Source of the DNA: Brasenia schreberi
Lineage: Eukaryota; Streptophyta; Magnoliopsida; Nymphaeales; Cabombaceae
DNA: 64,000 bases
Assembly (NCBI GenBank): GCA_036023115.1
Contig: JAYKKT010000055.1
Span: forward strand, 11,166,501 to 11,230,500
Direction: 5' to 3'
Under the pieces are notes generated by a model. That model did no database searches, was not told where the DNA came from, and was given only the letters and a program-made list of their open reading frames with translations. Positions 1-12,110 of this stretch are shown one piece after another. A program made the translations under genes and the position numbers. Every line of letters begins with the position of its first letter. The stretch's first letter is position 1.

Positions 1-287
1 ACAGCCAAGGACCAGAACCATATGAAGTGCTTCTGGAAATCGAATGGATGGGTCGATTTACTGAATTAGCCCAGTAAAGTTGTGGCAAAGAACAATCATG
101 CTCTTCTTTGCAGATAAACACGGTTTAAATACAAAAGACCAAAGTAACCAGCCAACTGAAGGCCAAGAAGGCATCATATGCCAACCAAAGAAAGCTACAA
201 ACCAGACCAACAAATGCACATATGCATGTGTGGGTGCATAAGTGTGTGCATGTGCATGTGGATGCGTGTATGTGAGAGAGAACATAC

Positions 288-3200
288 CTGTCGAAGCAAG
301 TAATCATAGCCAACACTAGTAGTCATATCCCTTGTCATGTTATTGTACATGAAATCAGTAGCTAGAGAGACCTACAAGGCAATAATTGTAAGACAGTGGC
401 CAGAGAACCGATCCCAACAACAATTACATAACAAGCATGTTACCTTTTCAGACACCTTCTGTACATAGCTAAGAGCAACCACCCCAGTACTCGCAACTTG
501 TGCGGTTGCAACCTGCACAAAGCACCAAGTTCATGCACATCCAATATGATAAAACATTTCCAACTTCTAAGTAATATCTGGCACGACAAAGAAAATTCCA
601 TTATAAATCACCAGCTGTGACTTGAAGTTAGTTTTTGTTTACAAAATGGGTTATAAGTGATATGGCTGTTTCTTTATTTTCTTCCCTTTGTGTTACATGT
701 ATTACCATATTCCGTAACTCCTGCAGGCAGTTAGGCCTCGACATACTAACTCCATGGACCCATGATTATGTCAAAGAAAATGTAACAGTGCAGTCTCAGT
801 AAAACAGACATTGCTGATCTACATGTTTCTAGTGTTCCAGGAACAATTATTTTCACCCCATTGGCTGATTTCTTCATAGCCACTTTGAACTTCTGAGAAT
901 TTAATTCATCTGATAACTTCCTCATACATCACCTTCATTGCCTTGAAAATAATCAAAGCGTCCAATGTTACAAACTGTCAAAGCATTTATGTCTTCCTTC
1001 TGGTGGATACATTTCTAAGTTCAAACCGGTAAAATAATGTTCTACAGGAAACAGGGCTGGAAATCAGCAACTAATCTTCACCATCATGGCCTCCAAGTAA
1101 GCAGTTCTTTATGCAACACACAGTATAGGTAAAAGAAATTGAAATTTTCAGCTTCCAAGGGCAGAAATTCTAAATTTTATGCCAAAAAGAACTCCCAAGA
1201 ATTGCTGCTTAACTAGGAACATAGGTGACCTAACAAAATCATCCCCACCTCAAGAGATTTACTTACTGAAGCTTTCTCAACCTTTCAAGTTTAGAACTAT
1301 CCAAGGTTCAAAAACTACTATGCAAGCCAAAACAACATTCATCACATGGTCCTTATCTTTTTGCACTGATAATTGAAAACATTAATGCATTTATATGCTA
1401 TCATTTAAAGTAAGATTTATAATATCAAGAGAAACTGAAACCTTAAATTTAAGGTACATATGAAAACATGAGTTTCAAGTAAGGGCAAGAAAACAGTTAC
1501 CATTTTGTCTGTGTTGTACCGAGCAGCAAAACCAACACCAGATTTCCTTTGTTGACCAAGCCAAAAAACTTCTCCACCTAAAGCCAAATGTGGTGTAACA
1601 CTCTGCCAAATCAAAAGAATTCCTTTAATAAGAACATAATTTTTTGAAGGTGACAGAATAGAAAAGGAACTCTAGTCTTCCGAAAGAAACAATAGCCAAG
1701 TGAAAATAGTTCCTGATGAGTGATGTCTTTAGAAATGAAAAGGCGAAACACGATCCTGCCTATTCACCCAAAAACAGAAAAACAGAGGCACTGGGTCTGC
1801 TACTCAGTCCTATAGATGGCAAGAACCTGTTTACACCCCAAATCCACTGGAATAGAAAGGAATTTTGAACTAGAATCGGATTCCGCCCATACTGAGCTAA
1901 AACAGCTAAATGCAAGACATCAGAGCCACGATCTTACATGGTGCAAGATTGTTTTCTTCAAACTGGGATTGTAATATGCAAAAGCAGCAATGACCAGAAA
2001 GAAAAGAAATGTCATGTTGGGCAGTGAAGAAAACCCAACTTTGACGGTTTAATCAGATTGATATAGAGATACACACCATAAAAGAAAGAATATCAGTAAA
2101 CTATCTTGTATGCATGCATATGGTATAGAACTTCTGCAACCAATCCTAAGACGTTTACAAAACAAACAAGAGACTGCTGACAGTGATAACCAGCTAAGCC
2201 CAAAGAATGGCCAGAATAGTGGAGAAAATAAAAAATATAAAAAGAAAAGGTGAAGGGCAACACCTTCAAAACCATATACTCCTCACAGAAAAAAAGAAAC
2301 GAGTTGAACCACAATGCTTGCAACTTAATGTTGCATAGTTATTAACAACTGATGGAAACAAGGAATTGTTCATGGTAATCAAACTTGAACCACTGGTGGG
2401 CATTACTCGTATTCTTCAACTTCACTACTCAAGTCATGAGAGCATCAAACATTGCAATCAACGCAATCATAGTGGTATAGTCCAATCAGACAACCCCAGT
2501 CAATCAATACTGTTGGAGAGAAAACACAACAATACAAGGATTTGAAATAAATGAATTACAAAAAAAAAACAAATGTATAATGAAATCACATAAACAATGA
2601 AAATCAGAACTTGTCATGGAGAGATTTTGTTTCATCTCCTTTACTAGAGTAGAAGGTTTCTCTGAAGAAACAAGAAACAGAAAAATCTAACTCTTTCTCA
2701 TCAGCAAGCACCATGTGCAACATTAGCCCCCGAAGGTGACCACGATCTGAAAATATATCAGGACTGGAGGTAAATGAACTGAAAATAGCCAATCCATTAA
2801 ATGACAATTTTCCAAGAAACTCTTCTTCCCACCCGCTTTACTTATCGACAGAGGAAAAATAGAGGTTCATCATGTTAAATTGCTTCTTCTTCTTTTCTTT
2901 TTGAAAAGAGGAAGTGTGAAAGAAAGAAAAACAAACCGCTTGCAATATTATCCCCATATAATGGTTATGGTATTATTCTTCAAAAGAAATTCCACCAACC
3001 ATGATATCTTCTTTTCAGCAATGAAGTGTGTGCCCTACAACTTAATTCCTAGCAATTTCTAGCTTAGGCTCTAAATCTGTAGAACCTATCTTTCATAAGT
3101 GAGCATGTACACATGTCACTATGAATGAAATATATGTATGCATACACAATCTCAACTGGAATACGGTAAAACAAGAAAGGAGAAGGACTGAGTCATGAGA

Positions 3201-6200
3201 GATGGATCAAATAATTTCGATGTTGAAGTCACCAGGTGACGATGATGTGCTCTAGCCAGTGTTATCCGTATCGTACGATACGGTGCGATATGTATCGTAT
3301 TGTGGGAATCCATGATACGATACAGGCGATACGCCCAAAAAAAAAATTTAAAATTTTTTTTCCAAATTTTTTTTTTTAATTTTTTTTACAGGTTTTTGGC
3401 CTCTCTCTCTTCACTTCCCTCCAAGGCATCCTATGATATGCTTGTAATTTGGGTTTATAATTTCATTTATTGAATAAGAATAATTTATGAACAAATAAAA
3501 ATTATGACAAAATCATTTCCCTTTCCGTTGCCAACTTTTAGGTATATTTCTGCTACAAGTTTCTAATTTCATGAGATCGCAAACAATTAAAAACATTTGG
3601 TTGTCTCAGTTCATTGAGTAGGCATTTCATAACTTCACTATTTTAGGGTTCACCTTACATGACTTCTATTGAGTTGAACATGATCAACGTGTCCGAGGCT
3701 TAACTCAGTCTGTAAAGTGAGAAATGGAGCTCAAGCATTAATTAAAAAGCTAGTCTCCAGTAAAAGAAAAAGGGATATCATCAAGTAACAATATCACATC
3801 ACTGAGGTGTCATAGACTCAATAAACAAAGAAATGGAGCTCATTGTTTTGCTCACATATGAAAATTAGCAAATATGACAACTACATGTACAAAGATAGCA
3901 GTTTGTTAATTTTGATATATTAGATGAGTGGATTATGGAAGATAACGAAGAAAATGCACTCCTAACCGAAGAAGACATTGCATGGATTAATTTGAAGTGC
4001 AACAACATCATGAAGGAGATGAAGATTTTCATTTTAAAGCAGAAGGTGGTGAGAAACTTTGAATCTTTATCAAGGAGAAGATGAAGATTATTTAGTTAAT
4101 GATCCTGATACAAATTTACAATATGTAAAATGTAAACGTATTTCATTTTTTGCTTCAAAATATGTAATTTTGGATGCAATTGTTCAATGTTGAATGTTCA
4201 ATCTGTGCTAAACTTTGCATTATATGAATTTAAAGCAATTACCAGATTTTTCTTGATTTTTTTTCGGATTTTTTCGGATTTTATTGATTTTTTAAATATT
4301 TTTTGTATTTTTTAATATTAAAGTATGATACGGGCGATACGATACGATACGCCCATATCGTGGAGCCCAGCGATACGCGATACGATACGCGCCAGACAAC
4401 ACTGGCTCTAGCATCTGATCTCTACTTGTCTGTCATATTTTTTTGGATTGGATTTTAAGATGCTTTACCATTAGCAATCAAATACTAGATGAACTATGAA
4501 CAAACATCTAATATTAGCTGATTTTAATTAGAAAGGCATGATTGACAGGATCAGAGCACGCTTGAGATTTTGGCAACACGAAGAAAACAAGAAAATTTTG
4601 AGGGAAGCAAACCTATTGCAGAATGAAATCTTGAAAAAACTAATATCCAAGAATTACCTGAATATAGTTGACACCATAAAAGGCGTTGTTTCCAAACTGA
4701 AACTGGGACCTGAAATCTTTACCCTGCACGGAAGTAAATGAAATGACTTAAAGTACAAATTTGTGGGTGTAGATGTTCAACCATCATGCATGCATGTACA
4801 TGTGTGTGGGTGCATGTGCGTGTATTTGTGTGTATGGTCTGGAGTGACCTAATAGGAACTATAAAAGGAAACTGAGCCAGGGATTCCAAGTTATGGACAG
4901 CATAAGCTACAGAAGTCCGTCAAGCTGCCAACTGTCAGGGATTCCAACTCCTGCATATTAATGAGATTTTCCTCTACGTGACATAACAAAGGAAGGAAAC
5001 CTACTTTCTAAATATATTGAACTGGGATTAGACAAAATTTATAGAAGCAGATTTGAAACTCTACTTCTAGCATACATTCACCTGCATCTGAAGATGTCAA
5101 AAACCAATAAGTACAATCTGAAACTCTGGCGATCTAAGAATACTTTGCCAATTACGGGGAAAAGACAGGTGCATCTCGTGAAATCATTCAAAACAAACTA
5201 TGTGATGAACACAAGAAAAGAAATGGATTTCAATTCCAAAAGTGGCTTCAGAAAACAAAATTGCAAAGATCTGTGTAAAGCATAAAGGAATGACATATTT
5301 TTGCTTCCGATAATTTGAGATAACTCTATAATGACAGGCAGGGCACAGAATTTGGTAATCAAATTTTCGCCAAGGTAAGTTGGGTAGTTGTTTGTGCATG
5401 GGACTAACAAACCAAGTACAGTCCTTATTGCCAGCATGAAACGCACTTTAAAACATCCTGAGCTGGAAAGCAACTTTCCATGGTTAGAATTTCTAAGCCT
5501 ATTACCACAATCAGACCCGTTAAAGCATTTAGCATACATAGATATTCCCGTTAAATTCAAAAGGAACAGGAAATTTTGCCAGAGGATTATCTGCTTGCTA
5601 TTTGCTACCAACGTAAAAACTCAACAAATCAGAAAGGCATACCTTGTAATCAAAGTTGAACATTCCCTGAGAGAAATGTGGTTCATTCGTCAGCTGCACA
5701 AGAATACAGTAGGGCAAATAAGTTGATGTATAACAGGTAGATGTCTATATACTAGTCCTGTTTTAACTTTTAAGTTATGCAACATTGTCACCATTGAAAG
5801 ATAAGCAAGATAACATGAGATTCATCACATAAAGAACACAGAGTCACCTGTGCATTGATTTTGAGAGCAAGGTTATTTGTCAAATCACACTTCACTCTAG
5901 CATTAAGTCTTCCATCAGTTAATATCCTCCCAACAAGCATCAACTGTGGAATCAGGAAAACATGATTGCCGAGAAATGACTTGAATTTCCCATAATATGT
6001 AAACGATATATACAATATGTATATTATGAAGAGAAAGAGAGAGACAGAAACTCACCTTTGGATCTAGAAAATTAGCCCCAAATTCGTAATGGGCTGTAGG
6101 GACTTTGATGGTTTCTTTAGATTGAGAAGGAACCTCCATGGAACCCATAAAAACACTAGAAAAGCAAGGATGGTTATTAAATACCGCAGGCAAAATGCTG

Positions 6201-9200
6201 TTTTTAAATGCTTAAGAATAGAAGCGAGCACAACTGGAGACCACTACAGTGTTTGTTGCATGTTACCAGACCTGTGGCTGAGAGAGAATTTCTGGTTGAG
6301 AGGCTTAGTAAAATCAAAGCGCAATCCCTCAAAAAGCTCTGGCTTCAAAGACACTGCAACATGAAAAAAATTTCCAAATGAATGCTCCGTTCATATCAGT
6401 TTCATGCTAGCAGTGGAGAGTGACAATGCATTAATACAAAGATTGGAAAAGATCTGCTCATCAACATGTTTATCATAGGAAGGCAAGGATCGATTTTTCA
6501 TTTCAAACAGTCGACTGGTATAACTTTTTAAGTTTAACAGCACCATGAATGAACAAACTTGACAAAGTAGTCTCGAAGGAACAAAAAGGCAAAAATAATC
6601 ACAACTGAGAATTTCCGTAAATACGGATATAAGGTACTGCTAGTATTATATTATGCAAGATGACTATTTCCCAACATGCAGAGAAGAAAAGATTGTTGAT
6701 GTATGGCATTTTTAATTTCAACCCTAACAGCTATAGGCAATGACCATAAAAATAGGCTGTTGGAGAAGCCAAGCTGGAACATTTTACTCGTTTTACTGTA
6801 AATCTGTAATGGTGGAGGGTTTTCCCTCACGTGGCTGGTCTACAGCTAGATAAATGAAGAAGGTTGAGTTAGGTACCCATCAGGTAATAGAAAATTTATT
6901 CGGATCTACTATCAAAAGATGCAACCATTTCAGCAACTACTGAATCACATCACATCAGAACCCTAATGTTAAGCATGCTTTAAGTACTAGTAAAACTGGA
7001 CCGAGTGCCCTCACAAGAAGTCCTCGTGTAGCAACCCCCCGTCAAACAGCAGGGAGTATATGAAAATGATTGATTTACATTAAAGTAAGATAATTGCTCA
7101 TGCATGTGCATGAATTAACCGTAGCAGGAGAGGGCCACTGAAAAGCAAACACCTTTTGCATGGAAACAGAAACATCCAAAGAACATAATCTTGCAGACTT
7201 TCAATCATTTCAAGCTCCTATGTTAACGACCAAACTTGCTCCATAAAATCAGTCACTGAAAGCCAGAAGGGTATGACCCCTCAGAACCCATTGATGTACC
7301 CACTCAAACGTAATTCAAAGCATTTGCAGAAGCAAAAGTGAAGGGAGACACTCGTATTTGTCTCTTAAAGATTAACAATAACCCGCAGTTAGTCATTGCT
7401 TCCAAAACTAAAGACTCCATCTTCATATTATTGATGCCAAAACTAAGTCATAACCCTATTTTATTAGTAGTACTCTGACACATTTCTTAACTTCCTATGC
7501 ATCATACTGTACTTTGCCGGCCCCAAGAAGAACTGCTTATTCCAATGGTTGGAATCAATCGTTTGTTTCATAAGAAGAGAACTGCAAAAAAAGATTAAGA
7601 TGGTAAAGATACCATCTAACTATCAACCAAGCAGAATTGGGACCCAAGAAAGGTAATTTGAAACACACCACTTTTAATAAGACAAGCTAACAAACTAATT
7701 TTTTACAATAACTTTAAACTAAACTAGCAAAAAATGCTTATTAAATCATTGAAACTTTGGTTCATAAAACGTGACTAGAAAGAAGGGTGCAATTTTTATA
7801 TCAGATTGTCCATCCGTCCTTTATTCTGAAAGTGTGAATGTTAATGTACTAATAGATCCTCTTGAGTATATTGTTCCACAATACTTTGAAGCTTATGGAT
7901 TTTCCAAAAGAAAAAACTTCATAAGTTGACAAAAGAACTAATATAACAATCTTGCTATGATGCACTGGAGCAGAAAGAAAAATATAGATGGGAAGTTAAA
8001 AGTTTTGAATGAGCAGATTATTGTCGGAAGAACCAAGAACAATCATTATTACCATAAGAATTACAAGTCCTGCACGATTCCATACACCTAAACCTCTAAT
8101 TTACAGTGCTAAACCATTTCATGGGCCAAAGTTGTCCCTGCCTTTCCACCTTTTTCTCCCAACACATGTCCTCACTCATCACATACTTGCATGCTTTAAG
8201 GGAAAGGGATTCCATATATATGATAAAATATGGAACAGCCTAAGATGCACACTTGAAGTCTAAATGAGAAGGACACGCTTAAGGTGGTTCAGACATTTAG
8301 AAAGGTAATCATGTGAAGCTCCAGTGAAAAGGAGCGAGAACTTGGACATTGAACGCTTTAAAATATTTAAAGGAGGGAGATAAAGGGCTCTAAAATGTTG
8401 GAAGGAAGCATCTTGCATTTTGGAGTTAAATGTTAATATCGCACAAGATCAAGATCAATGGCAACTTTCGAATTAGCCAAGGCTGGGTTTTGGTGGTAAC
8501 GCATCAGAGATGCCAAGTCGGTTTATCCCACAGAAAGACCTTTTTTTCTTCAGAGGATAGAGATCCAATGTAATGTGCGCATGTCATAATGAAAATAACC
8601 ATGTTTCCATCATAAACAACACCTCGTATTTTATTAGACCAGCTCACGAATAATAACCAAAGCCACAATATCCAATTAAGGACAGCAGGCCGCATACCCA
8701 CTTTTATACAGGTATCCATTTCGGTTCCATTAGAGCTCCAGTGAGTTGTGTTGCATTAAGGAAAATGTGAGGCTCAAATGATTGACATTATTTCCCTTCT
8801 CCATGAATAACACCTTACTTGAATCTCACCATCAAGATTTACGCGATATGGATGACGACGATTACATAGACGATATCACAACAGATCTTAACAACCAAAA
8901 AAAAAACTTCCGCTCACACATTTCAAATCAATGGATCAGAACTAGCAAAAGCATCAACAAGGACAAACAGGTCACAAATTTTTCACTCTAATGTACTGAT
9001 TTAAACATAAAATACACGACATAACCCCAGAAAATGAATGATGCTTAAATCAGCAGGAACGTTGATAGCGAGGGAGGAGAAGCTTACTCAATGCTTCTCT
9101 CTGGATCTCTTCGAAAGGAACAGGGCAAGGAAGATTGAGCCAATCGACCTTCTTCTCCGCCTCTTTTCCGGCCGCCGGAGGAGATGGAGGCGGCACAACG

Positions 9201-9220
9201 CCTGCCGGAACGGAACCCAT
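288..9220 (-). CDS. TOM40: TOM40, mitochondrial outer-membrane import channel (3' end outside window)
   Basis: TOM40 is the beta-barrel pore of the TOM complex, through which nuclear-encoded precursors enter mitochondria. Nine coding exons, all with GT/AG borders and matching phases: 9088-9220, 6272-6353, 6056-6155, 5848-5943, 5643-5693, 4658-4723, 1501-1602, 444-512 and 288-371. Joined they give 261 residues beginning MGSVPAG. Family hallmarks are [19 protein letters not shown] (about residues 29-47), [17 protein letters not shown] ending at 105, [14 protein letters not shown] just after, GMFNFDYK near 154, and [20 protein letters not shown] in exon 7. Plant TOM40 is about 310 residues, so roughly the last 48, in one or more exons, lie left of position 1. 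Positions 1-287 are intron. The ATG at 9220 is the first in frame and fits the family's short N-terminal arm. Introns 1 and 6 (2.7 and 3.1 kb) carry transposon remnants. No frame defect is seen. Confidence 0.95.
3257..4404. mobile_element. Non-autonomous hAT element in TOM40 intron 6
   Basis: The 1148-bp element begins CAGTGTT and ends AACACTG, and lies between perfect 8-bp direct copies GCTCTAGC (3249-3256 and 4405-4412). An 8-bp duplication with CAG...CTG ends is the signature of the hAT superfamily. Both ends are packed with copies of CGTATCG or its complement CGATACG (3267-3335 and 4325-4395), which look like subterminal transposase-binding repeats. The middle is AT-rich and has no transposase frame. 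A short plus-strand stretch near 3925-4080 (reading [18 protein letters not shown]) may be a relic of the parent's C-terminal region, but this is a guess. It sits wholly within an intron, far from the splice sites. Confidence 0.88.
8264..8490 (+). mobile_element. RTE-type LINE 3' fragment in TOM40 intron 1
   Basis: Translating from 8264 gives [14 protein letters not shown], a stop, then further blocks including ALKCWKEA and [14 protein letters not shown]. These line up block by block with the C-terminus of the intact LINE frame at 52961-53198 ([35 protein letters not shown]). Two stop codons and missing residues show an old remnant. It lies antisense to TOM40, within its first intron. Confidence 0.7.
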
Positions 9221-9954
9221 TGCTCAGGGCTTAGTTAGGGTCTTGGGTTGCGCTGCGCTGTAAGAGAAGGAAGGGCGCGATGGTGGCGCAGCCAAGGGGG
9301 AGAAAGAGAGAGGGAGACAAGAGGTTTGGGGGTGTGGCGCAGCTGGTGCCCACTTCGAATCGTGGGTCGTTCCGTTGCGATCCCCTCTGCCCAGGTCGAG
9401 GGATTTTGTCAGGGTTTTCTTCGGAATACGCACACTGGCTGTGTGCGTATTTCCTAATTGGAGTTGCTATGTACGACGCGACACGCGAACCCGACAAGAA
9501 TACTACCTCAAGAGTCTGCGTTCATCTCACAAAAGAAAATGCGTTTGTTCCTCACGTAGGCCTGCTAAACCCGCCAAACCAAAAAGAAATGGTCGTGCAG
9601 CTTTGGTAGGAAGTTCAAGTCACTCTATTTTTTTATACATACATATATATTATAGACAGAGATGATAAAGATGCACTCAAATCTATTAAAAGATCTCCAT
9701 TATTCGATCTACATAACGAGTGATGGATATTTAAATTTAAAAATAAAAAGTATTAGCATATTTTAATAATGTATTAAGTGTGTTTTAAATTCAAATTATT
9801 ATTGTTGGTTGTACCAATCAAACAATGGAAATGCTTAAGGAGATTTAAACATGGATGAGTGTGCACATGTACAATATTCAGTCAATCTCTCACATTATAT
9901 AATTTTCAAAATACCAAAATACATTTCGTGAAGATTATGGGTGCAGTTATGCTG
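9221..9954. other. TOM40 upstream flank
   Basis: The first 200 bp upstream of the TOM40 ATG are GC-rich and purine-rich on the plus strand and probably hold the 5' leader and core promoter. I cannot place a TATA box or transcription start with confidence. The overlapping frames here on both strands resemble no family. From about 9610 the sequence turns strongly AT-rich, with a short TATA-like run at 9635-9655 and no gene. Confidence 0.4.
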
Positions 9955-10390
9955 TGCCATTAATAGCCACTTACTTAAGTGATAGTTGGGCTCATTAGTA
10001 GCTCATATAATGGTTGTAACTCTTAGTATTTTTCAATCACTTTTATGACACTAAAAGTTATTTACTTAAGTGATAATTATGATCATTAGTACATATAGTG
10101 ATTGTAACTCAGTATTTTCGAGCCATGTTGTAGCATTAAGAACAACTTTCTTAAGTGATAATTATGCTCATTAGTAACACATATAGTGAATGTAACTCTC
10201 AAGAAAATTTCAATCATATTTTAGCATTAAGTCCTACTTATTTGAGTGATAATTTGTTCATTAGTAGTACATGAAGTGGATGTAACTCTTGAGCATTTAG
10301 CATCCATTTTATGGCATTAATAACTACCTTCTTAAATGGCAATTATACACATTAGTAACATATCATGAGTTACATTTTCACCATGTCTAT
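9955..10390. repeat. Degenerate tandem repeat, about 88-bp unit, nearly 5 copies
   Basis: The same order of words recurs five times: cttaagtgataattatg, ctcattagta, acatatagtg, tgtaactct, then a variable stretch ending in agcattaa. The cttaagt-like word falls near 9974, 10065, 10150, 10240 and 10331, giving spacings of 85-91 bp. The copies differ by many substitutions and small indels, so the array is old. No frame runs through it. Confidence 0.75.
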
Positions 10391-11129
10391 ACAGTAGTAT
10401 TGTGAACAAATTCATCCAAACTTTTCTCTTATTGTTTGAGTCATTTCGTACTTAGCTTTTAAAGAGAGTTTGAAAGTCCAATTGTAGTCTCAATTGGGTT
10501 TGCAACATCATCATCTTCAATTTATCAGATTGTTTATGATTTGATTGCATTCGTGCAAGACGAACCAAGGAATTTATTGTATCTTGAAAGTGTTTCTTGT
10601 GGTCCATTGCATTCGGTTATTGATACCGGTGATGGCAAATAAACCTAAAGGTTAGTTTTTATCACGCCTTGAAGCTCCTTTTCATGGTGTTAAATTTGAT
10701 CTCTCGGATACCAACTACTCAACAACCGTGCCATCTATAAGTGGTCAACTCTAACATCTCTCTTTCTCTATATATAGATAGTGACTAACTTTGGCTTGTG
10801 AAGTTTGGGAGGAAACCGCTCATAACCGCTTGTCTCATCATAAATCATAAAGTTGAGTAAACCTTCTTTGTGCTGTTGGGCTCTTCAATGGCCAGTGCAA
10901 ATCATTTACATGTAAATTTGTACGTATTTCTTTATGTAAGTGCTAAAAATGAATCTGAACACTAGTTCAAATAAGCGAACTTGGCTTGCTGTGAAGCAAA
11001 ACAACTCACAGACGCACATGTCCGAACATAATTTGACCACACACGCTATGAACGGTTCACCCCCAAGCTTCACAAGCCAAACTTAGTCAAGATACACGTC
11101 CATCCTAAAGTGACAGGAAAATAATCACG
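10391..11129. other. Intergenic, holds an inverted repeat
   Basis: No coding frame or RNA gene is recognised. The only structure seen is the inverted repeat listed separately. Confidence 0.5.
10783..11088. repeat. Inverted repeat with 45-nt arms
   Basis: The left arm 10783-10827 (gactaactttggcttgtgaa...) pairs with the complement of the right arm 11045-11088 (...ttcacaagccaaacttagtc) with roughly 80 percent match by eye. The loop is about 217 nt. A transcript could fold into a long hairpin. No target duplication is evident, so a MITE origin is possible but unproven. Confidence 0.6.
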
Positions 11130-11510
11130 TTATGTGGGATGACCTGATTTTGACATACGAATCGAGAAGACAATAATCCAAAAGAACACCGACATGAACA
11201 TTACTGAAAATGTCTGAGGTGTGTCCACCAAAAGTGCCACAGAAGGATCAGTCGTCGCGATTGGCTTGTTTTCAAAGAGAGCAAATGCCACGAAAAGGTA
11301 TACAACCCAGAACACGGGATGAACGCTATTCACTAGATTCACATGCACACGGACTGGGCAAAATAGTGCCAGATCAAGGCTGACCCGAATCCAAATCAGT
11401 AAGATGCAAGTATAAATAGGGGTGAACCATCTGATCAAAGGCATTCTCATCTTATTGAAGTCTAAAGGCATTTGTTCCAGCTCGTTTAACACGGGATAAG
11501 CCAAGCTCAT
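11130..11510 (-). CDS. Unrecognised 126-residue frame, possibly not a gene
   Basis: An open frame of 126 codons starts MSLAYPVLNELEQ and contains three hydrophobic stretches (around residues 30-47, 63-80 and 103-117) that could be membrane segments. I recognise no family. It has no clear promoter, and hydrophobic frames arise easily by chance. It lies just beside the inverted repeat, so it could also be a piece of a mobile element. Confidence 0.15.
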   Translation of the reverse strand: MSLAYPVLNELEQMPLDFNKMRMPLIRWFTPIYTCILLIWIRVSLDLALFCPVRVHVNLVNSVHPVFWVVYLFVAFALFENKPIATTDPSVALLVDTPQTFSVMFMSVFFWIIVFSIRMSKSGHPT

Positions 11511-11520
11511 GCCAACACGA

Positions 11521-12044
11521 GCTGCGAGCTAGATAAGACAAACTTGGGATTCCTTATTATACATATAAAACATAAAATCTTTCTTCAACTTCAGATGAAA
11601 AAGTAGGATTAGAGTCGATCTAAAAACATGGTGAATCGGAAAGGGCCTCCTGTAAAACGTTAGAGGTCACAGAGCGAGTCTATCTAATGAAGGCTGGTCT
11701 CTTTCAGAGCGTAACGAGCAAATCCTTCCCTTTCACATTTACAGGATAAATGTATGATTTCAGGGAAGGACTCCGGCGGAATGCTCAGCTCCAGTACGAA
11801 GTCCCAATCACTTCAATGTCCAATAATGGCAGAACGCCGGTAAATTTGCATACTATCAATGTCATCTACATAATAACTCGATCAAGAATGTGAAACCTAA
11901 TAAACTCACGTAACCCAAGCTGCAGAAGCATTGCTTCCAGTTACCCGCACAGCATGCTCTCTCAACATGAAATAGAGCTTGACAAATTCGCATGGTCATC
12001 CTTCACGTGCACATTTTACATAACAAACAAAAGCATAAGCATAC

Positions 12045-12046
<2 letters not shown>
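11521..12046. other. Intergenic between unrecognised frame and NUFIP 3' end
   Basis: No coding frame recognised. The part nearest 12046 is likely the 3' untranslated region of the NUFIP gene. No certain polyadenylation signal is chosen. Confidence 0.4.

Positions 12047-12108
<62 letters not shown>
12047..12108. repeat. (GA)n microsatellite in NUFIP 3' UTR
   Basis: About 60 bp of uninterrupted GA dinucleotides directly abut the NUFIP stop codon at 12109-12111. It is likely length-polymorphic, and on the NUFIP transcript it reads as CU repeats. Confidence 0.95.

Positions 12109-12110
<2 letters not shown>

Noticed and set aside
9280..9609. 109-codon plus-strand frame in the TOM40 upstream flank
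   Set aside because: Three overlapping frames on both strands coexist here because of high GC and few stops; no domain, no conserved pattern, and the site is the TOM40 promoter region.
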